A DNA stretch of 64,000 bases from Streptomyces sp. NRRL S-244 (GCF_000717915.1 NZ_JOCX01000028.1:5709-69708), one strand, 5' to 3'; positions 25,865 to 35,029 are shown, counted from the stretch's first letter. The notes: generated by a model from the letters alone, not told the origin. Translations and numbers: made by a program.

Positions 25865-27318
25865 AGGCCGTACTCCTTCCAGCGGCGGTCCACCAGGGCC
25901 GCCGTCGCCGGGTCGGACTCCACCATGTCGGGCCAGCCGCCGTCGCGGGTGTAGCCCTCCTCGGGGAGCTTCTTCGTCGCGTCGATGCCCGCCTTGCCGC
26001 CCCAGAACTGCTGGTACGAGGCGTGGTCGAGGTGGTCGACGGGACCCTCCACGACCGTGAGGTCGCGGGAGTAGTCCGTGTTGCCGAGCGCCCGCCAGGA
26101 CACCTCGTGCAGGTCGTGGACGTCGCAGTCGGAGTCCACGACGATGATCAGCTTGGTCAGCGACATCATGTGGGCGCCCCAGATGGCGTGCATGACCTTC
26201 TGGGCGTGCTTCGGGTACTTCTTGTCGATCGAGACGATCGCGCAGTTGTGGAAGCCGCCCGACTCGGGCAGGTGGTAGTCCACGATGTCCGGCACGATGA
26301 TCTTGAGGAGCGGGAGGAAGAAACGCTCCGTCGCGCGGCCGAGCGGGCCGTCCTCCGTGGGAGGGCGGCCGACGACGATCGACTGGAGGAGCGGGCGCTT
26401 GCGCATCGTCACGCAGTCGATCTTCAGCGCCGGGAACGGCTCCTGCGGGGTGTAGAAGCCGGTGTGGTCGCCGAAGGGGCCTTCCGGGAGCGTCTCGCCC
26501 GGCTCCAGCCAGCCCTCGATGACGACCTCGGCGTTGGCCGGGACCTGGAGCGGGACGGTCTTGCAGTCGACCATCTCGATGCGCTTGCCCGCGACGAACC
26601 CGGCGAAGAGGTACTCGTCGATGTCGCCGGGCAGCGGAGCGGTCGACGCGTACGTCACGGCCGGCGGGCAGCCGAAGGCGATCGCGACCGGGAGGCGCTC
26701 GCCGCGCTTGGCGGCGACCGCGTAGTGGTTGCGGCTGTCCTTGTGGATCTGCCAGTGCATGCCGATGGTGCGCTTGTCGTGGCGCTGGAGGCGGTAGAGG
26801 CCGAGGTTGCGCACGCCCGTCTCGGGGTGCTTGGTGTGGGTGAGGCCGAGGTTGAAGAAGGAGCCGCCGTCCTTGGGCCAGGTGAAGAGGGCCGGGAGCC
26901 GGTCCAGGTCCACGTCGTCGCCCGTGAGGACGACCTCCTGGACGGGGGCGGACTCGCCCTTCACCTTCTTCGGCGGCACGTGCACCATCGAGCCGAGCTT
27001 GCCGAAGGCCTCGCGCACACCGATGAAGCCCTGCGGGAGCTCCGGCTTGAGCAGGCCGCCGATCTTCTCGCTGATCTCGCCGTACGACTTGAGGCCGAGG
27101 GCCTTGAGCAGCCGGCGGTCGGTGCCGAAGACGTTCATGGCCAGCGGCATCGCCGAGCCCTTGACGTTCTCGAAGAGGAGGGCGGGACCCCCCGCCTTGT
27201 TCACTCTGTCGACGATCTCCCCGACCTCCAGATACGGGTCGACTTCGGCCTTGATGCGCTTGAGGTCGCCCTCCCGCTCCAGAGCCCGGAGCAGCGAGCG
27301 GAGATCGTCGTAAGCCAT
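25861..27318 (-). CDS. mqnL: UbiD-family menaquinone decarboxylase
   Basis: 485 residues. UbiD hallmarks: AYDDLRSLLRALEREGDLKR at the start, PKDGGSFFNLGLTHTKHPETG, and the catalytic E-x-P-F-G-D-H block (EGPFGDHTGFYTP) that holds prenylated FMN and the acid/base Glu. The enzyme removes the carboxyl of the 6-naphthoate intermediate. Prenylated FMN would come from the UbiX homologue at 23053-23739. It is first in a tightly overlapping three-gene operon. Confidence 0.92.
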   Translation of the reverse strand: MAYDDLRSLLRALEREGDLKRIKAEVDPYLEVGEIVDRVNKAGGPALLFENVKGSAMPLAMNVFGTDRRLLKALGLKSYGEISEKIGGLLKPELPQGFIGVREAFGKLGSMVHVPPKKVKGESAPVQEVVLTGDDVDLDRLPALFTWPKDGGSFFNLGLTHTKHPETGVRNLGLYRLQRHDKRTIGMHWQIHKDSRNHYAVAAKRGERLPVAIAFGCPPAVTYASTAPLPGDIDEYLFAGFVAGKRIEMVDCKTVPLQVPANAEVVIEGWLEPGETLPEGPFGDHTGFYTPQEPFPALKIDCVTMRKRPLLQSIVVGRPPTEDGPLGRATERFFLPLLKIIVPDIVDYHLPESGGFHNCAIVSIDKKYPKHAQKVMHAIWGAHMMSLTKLIIVVDSDCDVHDLHEVSWRALGNTDYSRDLTVVEGPVDHLDHASYQQFWGGKAGIDATKKLPEEGYTRDGGWPDMVESDPATAALVDRRWKEYGL

Positions 27319-27408
27319 AGGGGCCAGTATCCGTCACCGGATAGCCTGGGAGTGTCACCGGGGCCCGAGGCGGGTCCCCCGTCACTGCTGGGGAGTCGGT
27401 CCCACACC

Positions 27409-27705
27409 GTGCTGCGCTATCTGCCGTTCCTGCTGATCATCGCGCTGACCATCTACGCCTTCATCGACTGCCTGAACACGCCGGAGGAAGAGGTCAAGCA
27501 CCTCCCCAAGGTGGTCTGGGTGATCATCATCCTGCTGTTCTCGATCGTCGGACCGGTCGTGTGGCTGTTCGCGGGCCGGCAGCGCTCCGCGGTCGGCGGT
27601 GGCCGGGCGCGCCGGACGCAGTGGGTCGCGCCCGACGACAACCCGGAGTTCCTGCGCTCCCTCGGCGAGGACCGCGAGAAGGACAGGGACAAAGACAAGG
27701 ACTGA
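27409..27705 (+). CDS. PLDc_N-domain small membrane protein
   Basis: 98 residues from GTG. Two helices (LPFLLIIALTIYAFIDCLNT and VVWVIIILLFSIVGPVVWLF) carry the PLDc_N pattern (Y-A-x-x-D...P...W..I....P..G-P-x-x-W-L), the N-terminal module of cardiolipin synthases, here without the catalytic domain. The tail ends in a Lys/Asp run (EKDRDKDKD). Such stand-alone versions are common and uncharacterised. The next gene starts 3 bp later, so they form an operon. Confidence 0.82.
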   Translation: MLRYLPFLLIIALTIYAFIDCLNTPEEEVKHLPKVVWVIIILLFSIVGPVVWLFAGRQRSAVGGGRARRTQWVAPDDNPEFLRSLGEDREKDRDKDKD

Positions 27706-27708
27706 CAG

Positions 27709-28488
27709 GTGAGCGATCCGCACGACGGAGCCGGGTCCGCACCGGTCGAGCCGGTGACACCCGAGCCGGTGACACCCGAGCCGCTGCACCCTCTCCGCAG
27801 GACGCTGCTCCACCAGTCCTGGCTGGACGTCGCTTTCGTGCACTGGGCGGTGGCCCCGGAGTCGGTGGGCGGGCTGCTGCCCCGCGGAGTCCGTCCCGAC
27901 GTGTACGAGGGCGCGACGTACGTGGGTCTGATCGCCCTGCGGATGCACCGGGTCGGCTGGCTCGGACTGCCCGGCGTGCCGTACTTCGGCAACTTCCCGG
28001 AGACGAACGTGCGCCTGTACTCGGTGGACGAACGCGGCCGCCGCGGCGTGGTCTTCCGGTCGTTCGAGGCCTCGCGGCTGCTCCCGGTGCTCATCGCACG
28101 CCTGGGCTTCCGGCTTCCGTACATGTGGGCCGGGATGTCGGTCCGCCGGAAGGGCGACGGTATCGACTACGCCACCCGGCGCCGCTGGCCGCGAGCGGGG
28201 AGCGGCGGCGGAGCGCACGCCCGACTGGGTCTGCGCATCGGTGCGCGGATCGCGGAGCCGAGCGGGCTCGAAGACTTCCTCACGGCCCGCTGGGGCATGC
28301 ACAGCGACCGGCACGGCAGGACCCTCTACCTCCCGAACGCGCACCCGCGGTGGAGACTGCACCGCGCCGAGTTGCTGCACCTCGACGAGAACCTGATCAC
28401 TGCGGCCGGTCTGCCCCGCCCCGCCGACCCGCCGGTCAGCGTTCTGTTCTCACCCGGAGTCCCCGTCCGCTTCGGCGCTCCCGCCTGA
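27709..28488 (+). CDS. YqjF family (DUF2071) protein
   Basis: 259 residues from GTG. DUF2071 signatures: LHQSWLDVAFVHWAVAPESV, then LLPRGVRPDVYEGATYVGLI, PYFGNFPETNVRLYSVDERG, and AARWG-like TARWGMHSDRHGRTLYLP. The fold is acetoacetate decarboxylase-like; function is unknown. Near the N-terminus an 18-bp tandem repeat encodes EPVTP-EPVTP-EP. It is the second gene of a pair with the PLDc_N protein. Confidence 0.87.
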   Translation: MSDPHDGAGSAPVEPVTPEPVTPEPLHPLRRTLLHQSWLDVAFVHWAVAPESVGGLLPRGVRPDVYEGATYVGLIALRMHRVGWLGLPGVPYFGNFPETNVRLYSVDERGRRGVVFRSFEASRLLPVLIARLGFRLPYMWAGMSVRRKGDGIDYATRRRWPRAGSGGGAHARLGLRIGARIAEPSGLEDFLTARWGMHSDRHGRTLYLPNAHPRWRLHRAELLHLDENLITAAGLPRPADPPVSVLFSPGVPVRFGAPA

Positions 28489-28510
28489 CATCGAGCCGGT
28501 CCCGTGCGCA

Positions 28511-29398
28511 TCAGCCGCGTCGTTCCGGTGGGACCAGCCGATGGGCCATCCGGACCGGAAACGACTTCGGCGGCTGCCAGACACCGCGCTCCTCGAAGGG
28601 CCACGCGTAGGTCAGGACCCCGTCATGGACGCAGTCCAGCAGGTCCGGCGCCTCCAGCTCGTGAGCCGACCACTCGTAGAGCCGCTGCAACCTCGGGGCG
28701 ATCATCCCGTAGTCCAGAAGCCGGCCGAATCCGCGTTCGTCACCGAGGTAGAACCGGACACCGGCCGTGAGGGGGTACTCGTCCGGGAGGATCCGGGACA
28801 GCTGCAGGAATACGCCGATCATGCCGAGTCTCGGGTCACCGAAGAACGGGCCGAGCGGGCGGAGCCACCCCAGGGAGATCCGGGGGGCCGCGACGAGGGC
28901 GTGGGTGTAGAGCACCCGGCAGAGCACGACGTTCATGAAGAAGCGCTCGGCCTCGTTCTCCGCCTCCGCCAGGTCGCGGTGTCCGAGGTAGGCGGCGACC
29001 ACGCTCCCGTTGTGTGCCCGGTACCAGGCCCGCGCCGTCGGATGGCCGGCGAAGGCCGTCCAGAAGTCCACCGTCCGCGAGGAGGCCGGACCGGGAAGGT
29101 CTCCGCTCAGGGCCACTGCCTCGCAGCCGTCACGAAGGATGCGCTCGTTCACCGCGCGCCACCACGGACTGCCGGGACGGTCGCCGGACAGGGGCCGCAA
29201 CAAACCCCGCCGGAGCTGCCACCGCATGAAGGACGCCGCCGCCCGGCGATAGGGCAGGTGGCGTGGTGCCTTGCCGAACGGACCGCGGTAGCAGCGCTGC
29301 ATCAAGGCCAGCCGGCCTGCCGGATCGTCGCGGACGGAGGCGATCTGCCGCTCGGCCCAGGCCCCGGCCGACATCCCGGACCCCCAGGAGTGCGTCAT
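28511..29398 (-). CDS. Conserved hypothetical protein
   Basis: 295 residues from an ATG (THSWGSGM...). It is soluble and rich in Arg/Trp/Leu with helical segments: FMRWQLRRGLLRPLSGDRPG, FWTAFAGHPTARAWYRAHNG, ENEAERFFMNVVLCRVLYTH and GMIGVFLQLSRILPDEYPLT. No catalytic signature, signal peptide or known domain is recognised. It is convergent with the DUF2071 gene (22-bp gap), so any link to it is spatial only. Confidence 0.75.
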   Translation of the reverse strand: MTHSWGSGMSAGAWAERQIASVRDDPAGRLALMQRCYRGPFGKAPRHLPYRRAAASFMRWQLRRGLLRPLSGDRPGSPWWRAVNERILRDGCEAVALSGDLPGPASSRTVDFWTAFAGHPTARAWYRAHNGSVVAAYLGHRDLAEAENEAERFFMNVVLCRVLYTHALVAAPRISLGWLRPLGPFFGDPRLGMIGVFLQLSRILPDEYPLTAGVRFYLGDERGFGRLLDYGMIAPRLQRLYEWSAHELEAPDLLDCVHDGVLTYAWPFEERGVWQPPKSFPVRMAHRLVPPERRG

Positions 29399-29484
29399 GG
29401 GGTCAGTGTGCCGCGCGACGACGCGGCCCACACCGCATCACGGGAGCCGTACAGGCCCCAGGGAGCCGGCGGCCGAAGCCGCCC

Positions 29485-29856
29485 TTACCGGGCCCACGGG
29501 AGGACGCGGGGTTCCGGTTCTCCCGGGACCGAGACCAGGGCGTCCGCGCGCATCGCGACGTACGCCTCGGCCGCCTCCGGCGCGTGGATGCGGCGTCGTA
29601 CGTCCGGCGGCAGGAGCAGGGTCTGGCCGGCCGAGACCTTGTCTGTACGGCTGGCCGAGGTGACCTCCAGGGTGCCCGCGACGACCGTCCAGGCCTGTTC
29701 GCGGTCGATGGAGTGCTCGGGGCCGGTGGCGCCGGCGTTCATGGCCACGTGCCAGGTGCTGAGCTCGCAGCTGCCCCGGCTGGGGGCGGCCAGGCCGGTC
29801 ATGACGGCGTTGGGGGTCGTGATGACGTGGTCGGGTGAGGTGGTGATGACGTGCAT
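29485..29856 (-). CDS. Cupin-domain protein
   Basis: 123 residues with GAGGGA before the ATG. The single beta-barrel cupin is shown by WHVAMNAGATGPEHSIDREQ, replacing the G-x5-H-x-H-x3,4-E motif with only one clear His (EHSIDREQ), and by SAGQTLLLPPDVRRRIHAPE as motif 2. Reduced metal ligands suggest a binding or sensing role rather than an enzyme. It is divergent from a MarR gene across a long palindrome, so it is the likely target of that regulator. Confidence 0.82.
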   Translation of the reverse strand: MHVITTSPDHVITTPNAVMTGLAAPSRGSCELSTWHVAMNAGATGPEHSIDREQAWTVVAGTLEVTSASRTDKVSAGQTLLLPPDVRRRIHAPEAAEAYVAMRADALVSVPGEPEPRVLPWAR

Positions 29857-29875
29857 GTCGAGATCCCTCGCTCCT

Positions 29876-29921
29876 GAGTCAAGCCGCTTTACTTACATCC
29901 ACGAGTAAAGCAGCTTGACTC
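29876..29921. promoter_or_regulatory. Long MarR-type operator between cupin and marR
   Basis: Arms GAGTCAAGCCGCTTTACT (29876-29893) and AGTAAAGCAGCTTGACTC (29904-29921) differ at a single position and are separated by 10 bp. They fill the space between the divergent genes. The centre-to-centre distance suits two half-sites for a MarR dimer or a pair of dimers. Confidence 0.75.
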
Positions 29922-29933
29922 GGCCGTGTCACC

Positions 29934-30410
29934 ATGTTTTCCGTGACGAGAAACGAAGACACCGGCATCGAGCTCGGCATTCTGCTCGGGCTCGGGTTCC
30001 AGCTGCTGGTCGGCGAGTTCACCCGGCGCCTCGACGAGGTGGGGTACGGGGACCTGCGGCCCGCGCACGGCATGGCCTTCCAGGCGCTCAAGGGGCCCGG
30101 CGCCACCGCCACCGAGCTCGCCGAACGGCTCGGGGTGACCAAGCAGGCCGCCGGGCAACTCGTGGACGACCTGGAGAAGCGGGGCTACGTACGACGCGAG
30201 CCCCACCCCGAGGGCGGCCGGCGCAAGCTGGTGGTCCTGACCCGGGCCGCGAACGAGCACCTGGCCGTCGCGGGAGGGATCCTGCACGAGCTGGAGGCGG
30301 AGCTCGGAGCCCACGTCGACCTCCCCACCCTGCGCCGGGAGCTCACCGGCCTGCTGGGCGCACTCAACGGGGAGGGGGACCTTCCGCCACTGCGGCCCGT
30401 CTGGCATTGA
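29934..30410 (+). CDS. MarR-family transcriptional regulator
   Basis: 158 residues. The winged helix is ATATELAERLGVTKQAAGQLVDDLEKRGYVRREPHPEGGRRK (about 56-98, quoted here as adjoining motifs ELAERLGVTKQAAGQ and RREPHPEGGRRK). Flanking helices form the dimer interface. It starts 12 bp after a near-perfect palindrome and probably represses itself and the divergent cupin gene until a small phenolic or oxidant ligand binds. No ribosome site precedes the ATG, so a leaderless transcript is possible. Confidence 0.9.
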   Translation: MFSVTRNEDTGIELGILLGLGFQLLVGEFTRRLDEVGYGDLRPAHGMAFQALKGPGATATELAERLGVTKQAAGQLVDDLEKRGYVRREPHPEGGRRKLVVLTRAANEHLAVAGGILHELEAELGAHVDLPTLRRELTGLLGALNGEGDLPPLRPVWH

Positions 30411-30441
30411 ACGCGTTCAAGGCGGCTGCAAGAATGGGCGG

Positions 30442-30912
30442 ATGCCGAGGAACAGCGGGGGACCGCGGGTCGTCGACACGATCCTGCGCAATCTGCTCGC
30501 GTACGGGGTCGCCGTCGCCGCCCTGCTCGCCATGGCCGGCGGCAATCCGCACACCCACCGCTCCACCCCCGCCGTCTACGACGCGCGCGCCGACGAGATC
30601 GTCGGCACCTGGCGCTGCGTCGAGGGCACCGAGGTCGTCTTCCGGGCCGACGGAACGGCCACCGTCACCCTGCTCAACGGGCAGGAGCGGGACTACGACC
30701 ACGGCTGGCGGCTCTCCGGAACCGGCACCTGGAAGCTCATCAGCCGGGAACCCGCCGGCTGGAACTACGGCCAGCACGTGCGCCTGCGCCTGCCCGACCT
30801 CTACAAATGGACCTTCGAGCTGCGCCGCGACCACCGCCAGACGCTCGAGCTGTACTTCTTCTACGGCGATCCGGACGCGCGCAGCGCCTACGTCCTGGAG
30901 AAGGACCCGTAG
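30442..30912 (+). CDS. Membrane-anchored hypothetical protein
   Basis: 156 residues. A single N-terminal hydrophobic segment (LAYGVAVAALLAMAGG) acts as anchor or signal. The rest is a beta-rich domain beginning ADEIVGTWRCVEGTEVVFRA, with GTGTWKLISREPAGWNYGQH in the middle, a lipocalin-like W...G-T-W pattern. The charged end (LYFFYGDPDARSAYVLEKDP) overlaps the convergent SRPBCC gene by 25 bp. Function unknown. Confidence 0.75.
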   Translation: MPRNSGGPRVVDTILRNLLAYGVAVAALLAMAGGNPHTHRSTPAVYDARADEIVGTWRCVEGTEVVFRADGTATVTLLNGQERDYDHGWRLSGTGTWKLISREPAGWNYGQHVRLRLPDLYKWTFELRRDHRQTLELYFFYGDPDARSAYVLEKDP

Positions 30913-31397
30913 GACGCGCGCAGCTCCGCCCAGCGGGCGTCGGTCCACCGGGACCAGTCCGTCGGATGGCCCTGGAGGGCGGACTGCAGCAGCTCGAAGT
31001 GGTGGTGCCAGCCGGCCAGGCAGTCGAGGCGGTCCTCGTCCGAGCCGGCCCGCTCGTTCAGGAAGCGGATCACGGTCGAGTCCGTGCCGACGGCCTCCAG
31101 GTGGAAGCGGATCCGGCCGTGCTCACTGACCGTGTACTCGACGACCCGCTCGACGTCCCACGCCGTGACGTGGCCGGAGACCGTCGTCCCGGTGTTCAGC
31201 CAGCGCAGGGTGACGGCCCCGCCGAGCCTGCGCTCCAGCACGTCCGCCGCGGCCAGCCAGCCGCGCAGCCCGTCCGCCGTGGTCAGGGCGGGCCACACGG
31301 CCTCGTACGCACTCGGCACGTGCACCTCGAAGCGCAGCAGCCAGCGGCCCTCGCCGCGGCTCTCACTGGTGGCATGACTCACCGGTGTAAGCGTCAT
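30888..31397 (-). CDS. SRPBCC / AHSA1-type protein
   Basis: 169 residues. The Bet-v-1/START-like fold of the AHSA1 type is indicated by RFEVHVPSAYEAVWPALTTA, ADGLRGWLA, GGAVTLRWLNTGTTVSGHVT, then the closing helix LAGWHHHFELLQSALQG. These proteins bind hydrophobic ligands; some are stress co-chaperones. The function is not decidable here. It is convergent with, and overlaps, the preceding gene. Confidence 0.85.
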   Translation of the reverse strand: MTLTPVSHATSESRGEGRWLLRFEVHVPSAYEAVWPALTTADGLRGWLAAADVLERRLGGAVTLRWLNTGTTVSGHVTAWDVERVVEYTVSEHGRIRFHLEAVGTDSTVIRFLNERAGSDEDRLDCLAGWHHHFELLQSALQGHPTDWSRWTDARWAELRASYGSFSRT

Positions 31398-31422
31398 GCC
31401 ACCAGCGTCCCACTCCCGCGCG

Positions 31423-32511
31423 TCAGACGCCCGCGTACGAGTGCTTGCCGCTGAGCAGGATGTTCACGCCGTAGTAGTTCCAGATCCAGCAGGCGAAGGC
31501 GAAGAGCGCGAGGTACGCCGCCTTGCGGCCCTTCCAGCCGGCGGTGGCGCGGGCGTGCAGGTAGCAGGCGTACGCCACCCAGGTCACGAAGGACCAGACC
31601 TCCTTGGGGTCCCAGCCCCAGTAGCGGCCCCAGGCGTCGCCCGCCCAGATCGCGCCCGCGACGATGGTGAACGTCCACAGCGGGAACACGGCCGCGTTGA
31701 TCCGGTACGAGAACTTGTCGAGCGAGGCCGCCGAGGGCAGCCGCTCCAGCACCGAGGTGGCGAAGCGGCCCGGCTGCCCGCCGCCGGCGAGCTTGGCCTC
31801 GTACGAGTCGCGGAACAGGTACAGCACCGCGCCGGCCGCGCCGATGTAGAAGACGGCGCCGCAGAAGATCGCGGTGGAGACGTGGATCCACAGCCAGTAC
31901 GAGTGCAGGGCCGGGACCAGCTGGTCGCTGTCGGTGTAGAGCCAGGTGGTGGCGATGCCGAGGTCCAGCAGGACCGTGGTGACCAGGATCAGGCCGAGCC
32001 AGCGCACGTTCTTCTTCAGCGCCAGGAGCATCAGGTAGGCGCCGACGGCGACCGTGGAGAAGGTCACCGAGAACTCGTACATGTTGCCCCAGGGGGCCCG
32101 CTGAACGGACATCGCGCGGGCCACGACTCCGCCCGCCTCGATGACGAAGGCCAGGGTGGTCAGCGAGACCGCGATCCGGCCGTACAGGTCGCCGTTCACG
32201 GTGCCGCCGGCCGCGCCGGGGCCGTCCGGGACGTCGCGGGTGCCGGCGGCGGAGCGGGTGACGACCTTCGGCTTGTCGAGGACCGCGGTCCCCCCCTTGC
32301 CGCGCACCTGGACGGCGGGAGCGGCGGCGGCCTCCGCGGTCTTGGCGCCGGTCAGCGCCGCGGCCGTACGGCCCACCTTGCTGCGGCTGCCGAAGGTCCA
32401 CTCGGCGATGTGGGCGAAGAAGGCGAGCATGTAGACCGCCATCGACGAATAGACCAGGTAGTTGCTGATCTGCGCCAAATTCTCGTTGACTTCGGCTGCG
32501 AGCGGCGTCAT
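31423..32511 (-). CDS. ccsB: Cytochrome c biogenesis protein ResC/CcsB
   Basis: 362 residues, multi-spanning, with the ATG overlapping the resB stop. The heme-handling WWD signature appears as WAGDAWGRYWGWDPKEVWSF (about 285-304). Conserved flanking His are visible in ALHSYWLWIHVSTA and LHARATAG. With ResB it forms the system II synthetase that carries heme across the membrane and attaches it to apocytochrome c. It is the last gene of the tlpA-ccdA-resB-resC set. Confidence 0.93.
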   Translation of the reverse strand: MTPLAAEVNENLAQISNYLVYSSMAVYMLAFFAHIAEWTFGSRSKVGRTAAALTGAKTAEAAAAPAVQVRGKGGTAVLDKPKVVTRSAAGTRDVPDGPGAAGGTVNGDLYGRIAVSLTTLAFVIEAGGVVARAMSVQRAPWGNMYEFSVTFSTVAVGAYLMLLALKKNVRWLGLILVTTVLLDLGIATTWLYTDSDQLVPALHSYWLWIHVSTAIFCGAVFYIGAAGAVLYLFRDSYEAKLAGGGQPGRFATSVLERLPSAASLDKFSYRINAAVFPLWTFTIVAGAIWAGDAWGRYWGWDPKEVWSFVTWVAYACYLHARATAGWKGRKAAYLALFAFACWIWNYYGVNILLSGKHSYAGV

Positions 32512-34232
32512 CCGCGCTCCCCTTCGACAGTTGCCTTGACAGGTTGGTCGGGCGCCGTGGGCGCCTGCTGGTGGAGGGCGGCGGCGAGCTGCCCCAGCTC
32601 CTCCGGGAGCTTGGCCGACTCGCTGCGGCCGAGGCCGGCCATCTCGACGACGGTCACGCCGTCCTTGCCGGCCACCGCGCGCACCCAGACCCGGCGCCGC
32701 TGGATGAACAGCGACGCCGCCAGGCCGCCGATCGCGGCGATCGCGCCCGAGAGGGCGAGGCCGCTGCCGGGCTGCCGGGTGATCGAGAAGGTGGCCCAGC
32801 GCTCGACGCCCTCGAACTTCACGGTGCCCGCGCCGTTCGGGAGCTCCATGGTCTCGCCGGGCAGCAGCCGCTTCTTGAACAGCTGCCCGTCGGCGTCCTT
32901 GAACTCCTGCATCTTGGAGGTGTTCAGCTGGTACACGTTCTGCGGCAGGCCCGAGTCCACGCCCAGGCTGCCGTGGTAGGCGCTGAGGGCGAGGACCGGG
33001 AACTTCAGGTCGGGGAACTGGGAGAGCATCGTGCCCTTGCCCTCGCCGGCGAAGGTCGGCACGAACATGGCGTTGAAGCCGAGCTGCTCCTTCTTGCCGT
33101 CCTTGTCGCGGTAGCCGTCCGGCACCTTGACCGCGCCCGAGGAGCTCAGGTTCGCGTCGAAGGGCAGCATCGGCACGGCGTCCTTGTAGACCACCTTGCC
33201 GGTCGGGTCGGTCACCGAGATGACCGGCGCGTAGCCGTGGCCGAGCAGGTAGACCTTGGACCCGTCGACCTCCATGGGCTTGTTGACCTGGATCTCGCGC
33301 TTCTGCGGGGCGCCGTCCGCGCCGTCGCTGAAGGTCACGTACGCCTTGAAGTCGCGCGCGGTGCCCTTCTGCGGGCCGCTCTCCTCGTACGTGGCGTCGA
33401 ACTTGTCGAGCGTGAAGGAGAAGGGCGACAGGTCGTCGGGGTCGAACCAGCTGCCGTACTTGAAGTCGTCGTACTGGGTGAGCGTGTTCGCGAAGCCCTT
33501 GCCGCGCAGGACGAGCTTGCCGCCCTCGGACTTGAACAGCTGGCCCCAGGCGAACGCGATCAGCATCACGATCAGGGCGACGTGGAAGAGCAGGTTCCCC
33601 GCCTCGCGCAGGTAGCCCTTCTCGGCGGCGACGGCGGACGCGCCGGCCTCGGTACGGAACCGGCGCCCGCCGAGGATCGTCTTCGCCTGCGCGAGCACCT
33701 CGTCGGGGGACTTCTCCGTACGCCACGTCGCGTACGCGGGCAGCCGGTCGAGGCGCCTGGGGGCGCCGGGCGGGCGGCCGGTGAGCTGTCCGACGAACTG
33801 CCAGGTGCGCGGGACGATGCAGCCGATCAGCGAGATGAACAGCAGCAGGTAGATCGCGGAGAACCACACCGAGCTGTAGACGTCGAAGAGCTGGAGCTTC
33901 TCGGCGACCGGGACCCAGAAGGAGTGGTCCTTCTTCCACTGGGCCACCTTCATCGCGTCGACCTGGTTCTGCGGTACGAGCGAGCCGGGGATGGAGCCCA
34001 GGGAGAGCAGGAAGAGGAGGATCAGCGCCACCCGCATGGAGGTGAGCTGCCGCCAGAACCAGCGGATCCAGCCGATCACGCCGATGCCGACGGGACCGCC
34101 GGCGTCCTCCGCGGGGGCGGTGGAGAGCTGCGCTCCGGCGGCCGCTTCGCTTGCGTCCGCGACGTCTGCGGCGTCCGCGGCGTCCTCGGACGGGTTCGGC
34201 GCCTCGGTGGACGCCTTGTCTGTCGTACTCAT
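32508..34232 (-). CDS. resB: Cytochrome c biogenesis protein ResB
   Basis: 574 residues: an acidic Ala-rich N-terminus, three membrane helices near 60-230 (IRWFWRQLTSMRVALILLFL, VWFSAIYLLLFISLIGCIVP, LFHVALIVMLIAFAWGQLF), a large outer domain, and a final helix (LALSGAIAAIGGLAASLFIQ). This is the ResB/Ccs1 layout. It partners ResC in heme delivery; the two overlap by 4 bp. Start by ATG 13 bp after the ccdA stop region. Confidence 0.92.
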   Translation of the reverse strand: MSTTDKASTEAPNPSEDAADAADVADASEAAAGAQLSTAPAEDAGGPVGIGVIGWIRWFWRQLTSMRVALILLFLLSLGSIPGSLVPQNQVDAMKVAQWKKDHSFWVPVAEKLQLFDVYSSVWFSAIYLLLFISLIGCIVPRTWQFVGQLTGRPPGAPRRLDRLPAYATWRTEKSPDEVLAQAKTILGGRRFRTEAGASAVAAEKGYLREAGNLLFHVALIVMLIAFAWGQLFKSEGGKLVLRGKGFANTLTQYDDFKYGSWFDPDDLSPFSFTLDKFDATYEESGPQKGTARDFKAYVTFSDGADGAPQKREIQVNKPMEVDGSKVYLLGHGYAPVISVTDPTGKVVYKDAVPMLPFDANLSSSGAVKVPDGYRDKDGKKEQLGFNAMFVPTFAGEGKGTMLSQFPDLKFPVLALSAYHGSLGVDSGLPQNVYQLNTSKMQEFKDADGQLFKKRLLPGETMELPNGAGTVKFEGVERWATFSITRQPGSGLALSGAIAAIGGLAASLFIQRRRVWVRAVAGKDGVTVVEMAGLGRSESAKLPEELGQLAAALHQQAPTAPDQPVKATVEGERG

Positions 34233-34245
34233 GTCCGTGTAGTCC

Positions 34246-35025
34246 TCAGATCCCCACCGTGAAGCCTTGGGTCCAGATGCGCATGTCGTCGACGATGCTG
34301 GCCCACAAACCTGTGACGAGCAGCAGACCGGTCAGGACCAGCATGCCGCCGCCGATCCGCATCACCCATGCATAGTGCTGCTTCACCCAGCCGAAAGCTC
34401 CGAGCGCCTTGCGGAAGGCGAGCGCGGCGAGGATGAAGGGCAGGCCCAGGCCCAGACAGTAGGCGACGGTCAGCAGCGCGCCGCGGCCGGCGCTGGCCTG
34501 GTCGATCGAGAGGGTGCTGACCGCGGCGAGGGTCGGGCCCATGCAGGGGGTCCAGCCGACGCCGAACAGCACGCCGAGCAGCGGCGCGCCGATCAGGCCC
34601 GCGGTCGGCTTCCGGTGGAAGCGGAACTCCCGCATCGTCAGTCCCGGGATCAGGCCCATGAAGAAGAGGCCGAGGACGATCACCAGACCGCCCAGCACCC
34701 GGGAGATGATCTCCCTGTTCGCCTGGAGCGTGCCGCCGAAGTACCCGAAGAGCGCGCCGGTGGAGACGAACACGGCGGTGAAGCCGACGATGAACAGGCT
34801 CGCGCCGGCCAGCATCCGGCCGCGCCGGGCCTCGGCGAGGTCGGCGCCGCTGATGCCGGTGACGTACGAGAGGTAGCCGGGGACCAGCGGGAGCACGCAG
34901 GGCGAGAAGAACGAGACGAGTCCGGCGAGGACCGAGATGGGCAGTGCCAGTATCAGGGCCCCGTCGAGGACCGTCGTGTTCAGACCGGTCGGCTCGGCGG
35001 CCAGGGTGAGGAGCTCGGGGACCAC
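34246..35025 (-). CDS. ccdA: Thiol-disulfide transporter CcdA
   Basis: 259 residues, six helices, from GTG. The two redox Cys are in FFSPCVLPLVPGYLSYVTG (helix 1) and GVGWTPCMGPTLAAVSTL (helix 4), both flanked by Pro as in CcdA/DsbD-beta. It passes reducing electrons from cytoplasmic thioredoxin to outside thiol proteins such as the adjacent TlpA, keeping the CXXCH of apocytochrome c reduced. It lies 4 bp after tlpA. Confidence 0.93.
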   Translation of the reverse strand: MVPELLTLAAEPTGLNTTVLDGALILALPISVLAGLVSFFSPCVLPLVPGYLSYVTGISGADLAEARRGRMLAGASLFIVGFTAVFVSTGALFGYFGGTLQANREIISRVLGGLVIVLGLFFMGLIPGLTMREFRFHRKPTAGLIGAPLLGVLFGVGWTPCMGPTLAAVSTLSIDQASAGRGALLTVAYCLGLGLPFILAALAFRKALGAFGWVKQHYAWVMRIGGGMLVLTGLLLVTGLWASIVDDMRIWTQGFTVGI

Positions 35026-35029
35026 GCGG

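Noticed and set aside
26023..27705. 560-aa plus-strand ORF opposite mqnL
   Set aside because: Only its last 98 residues (from GTG 27409) form a real PLDc_N protein; the rest is shadow.
31396..32979. 527-aa plus-strand ORF opposite resC/resB
   Set aside because: Antisense of well-recognised cytochrome c genes.
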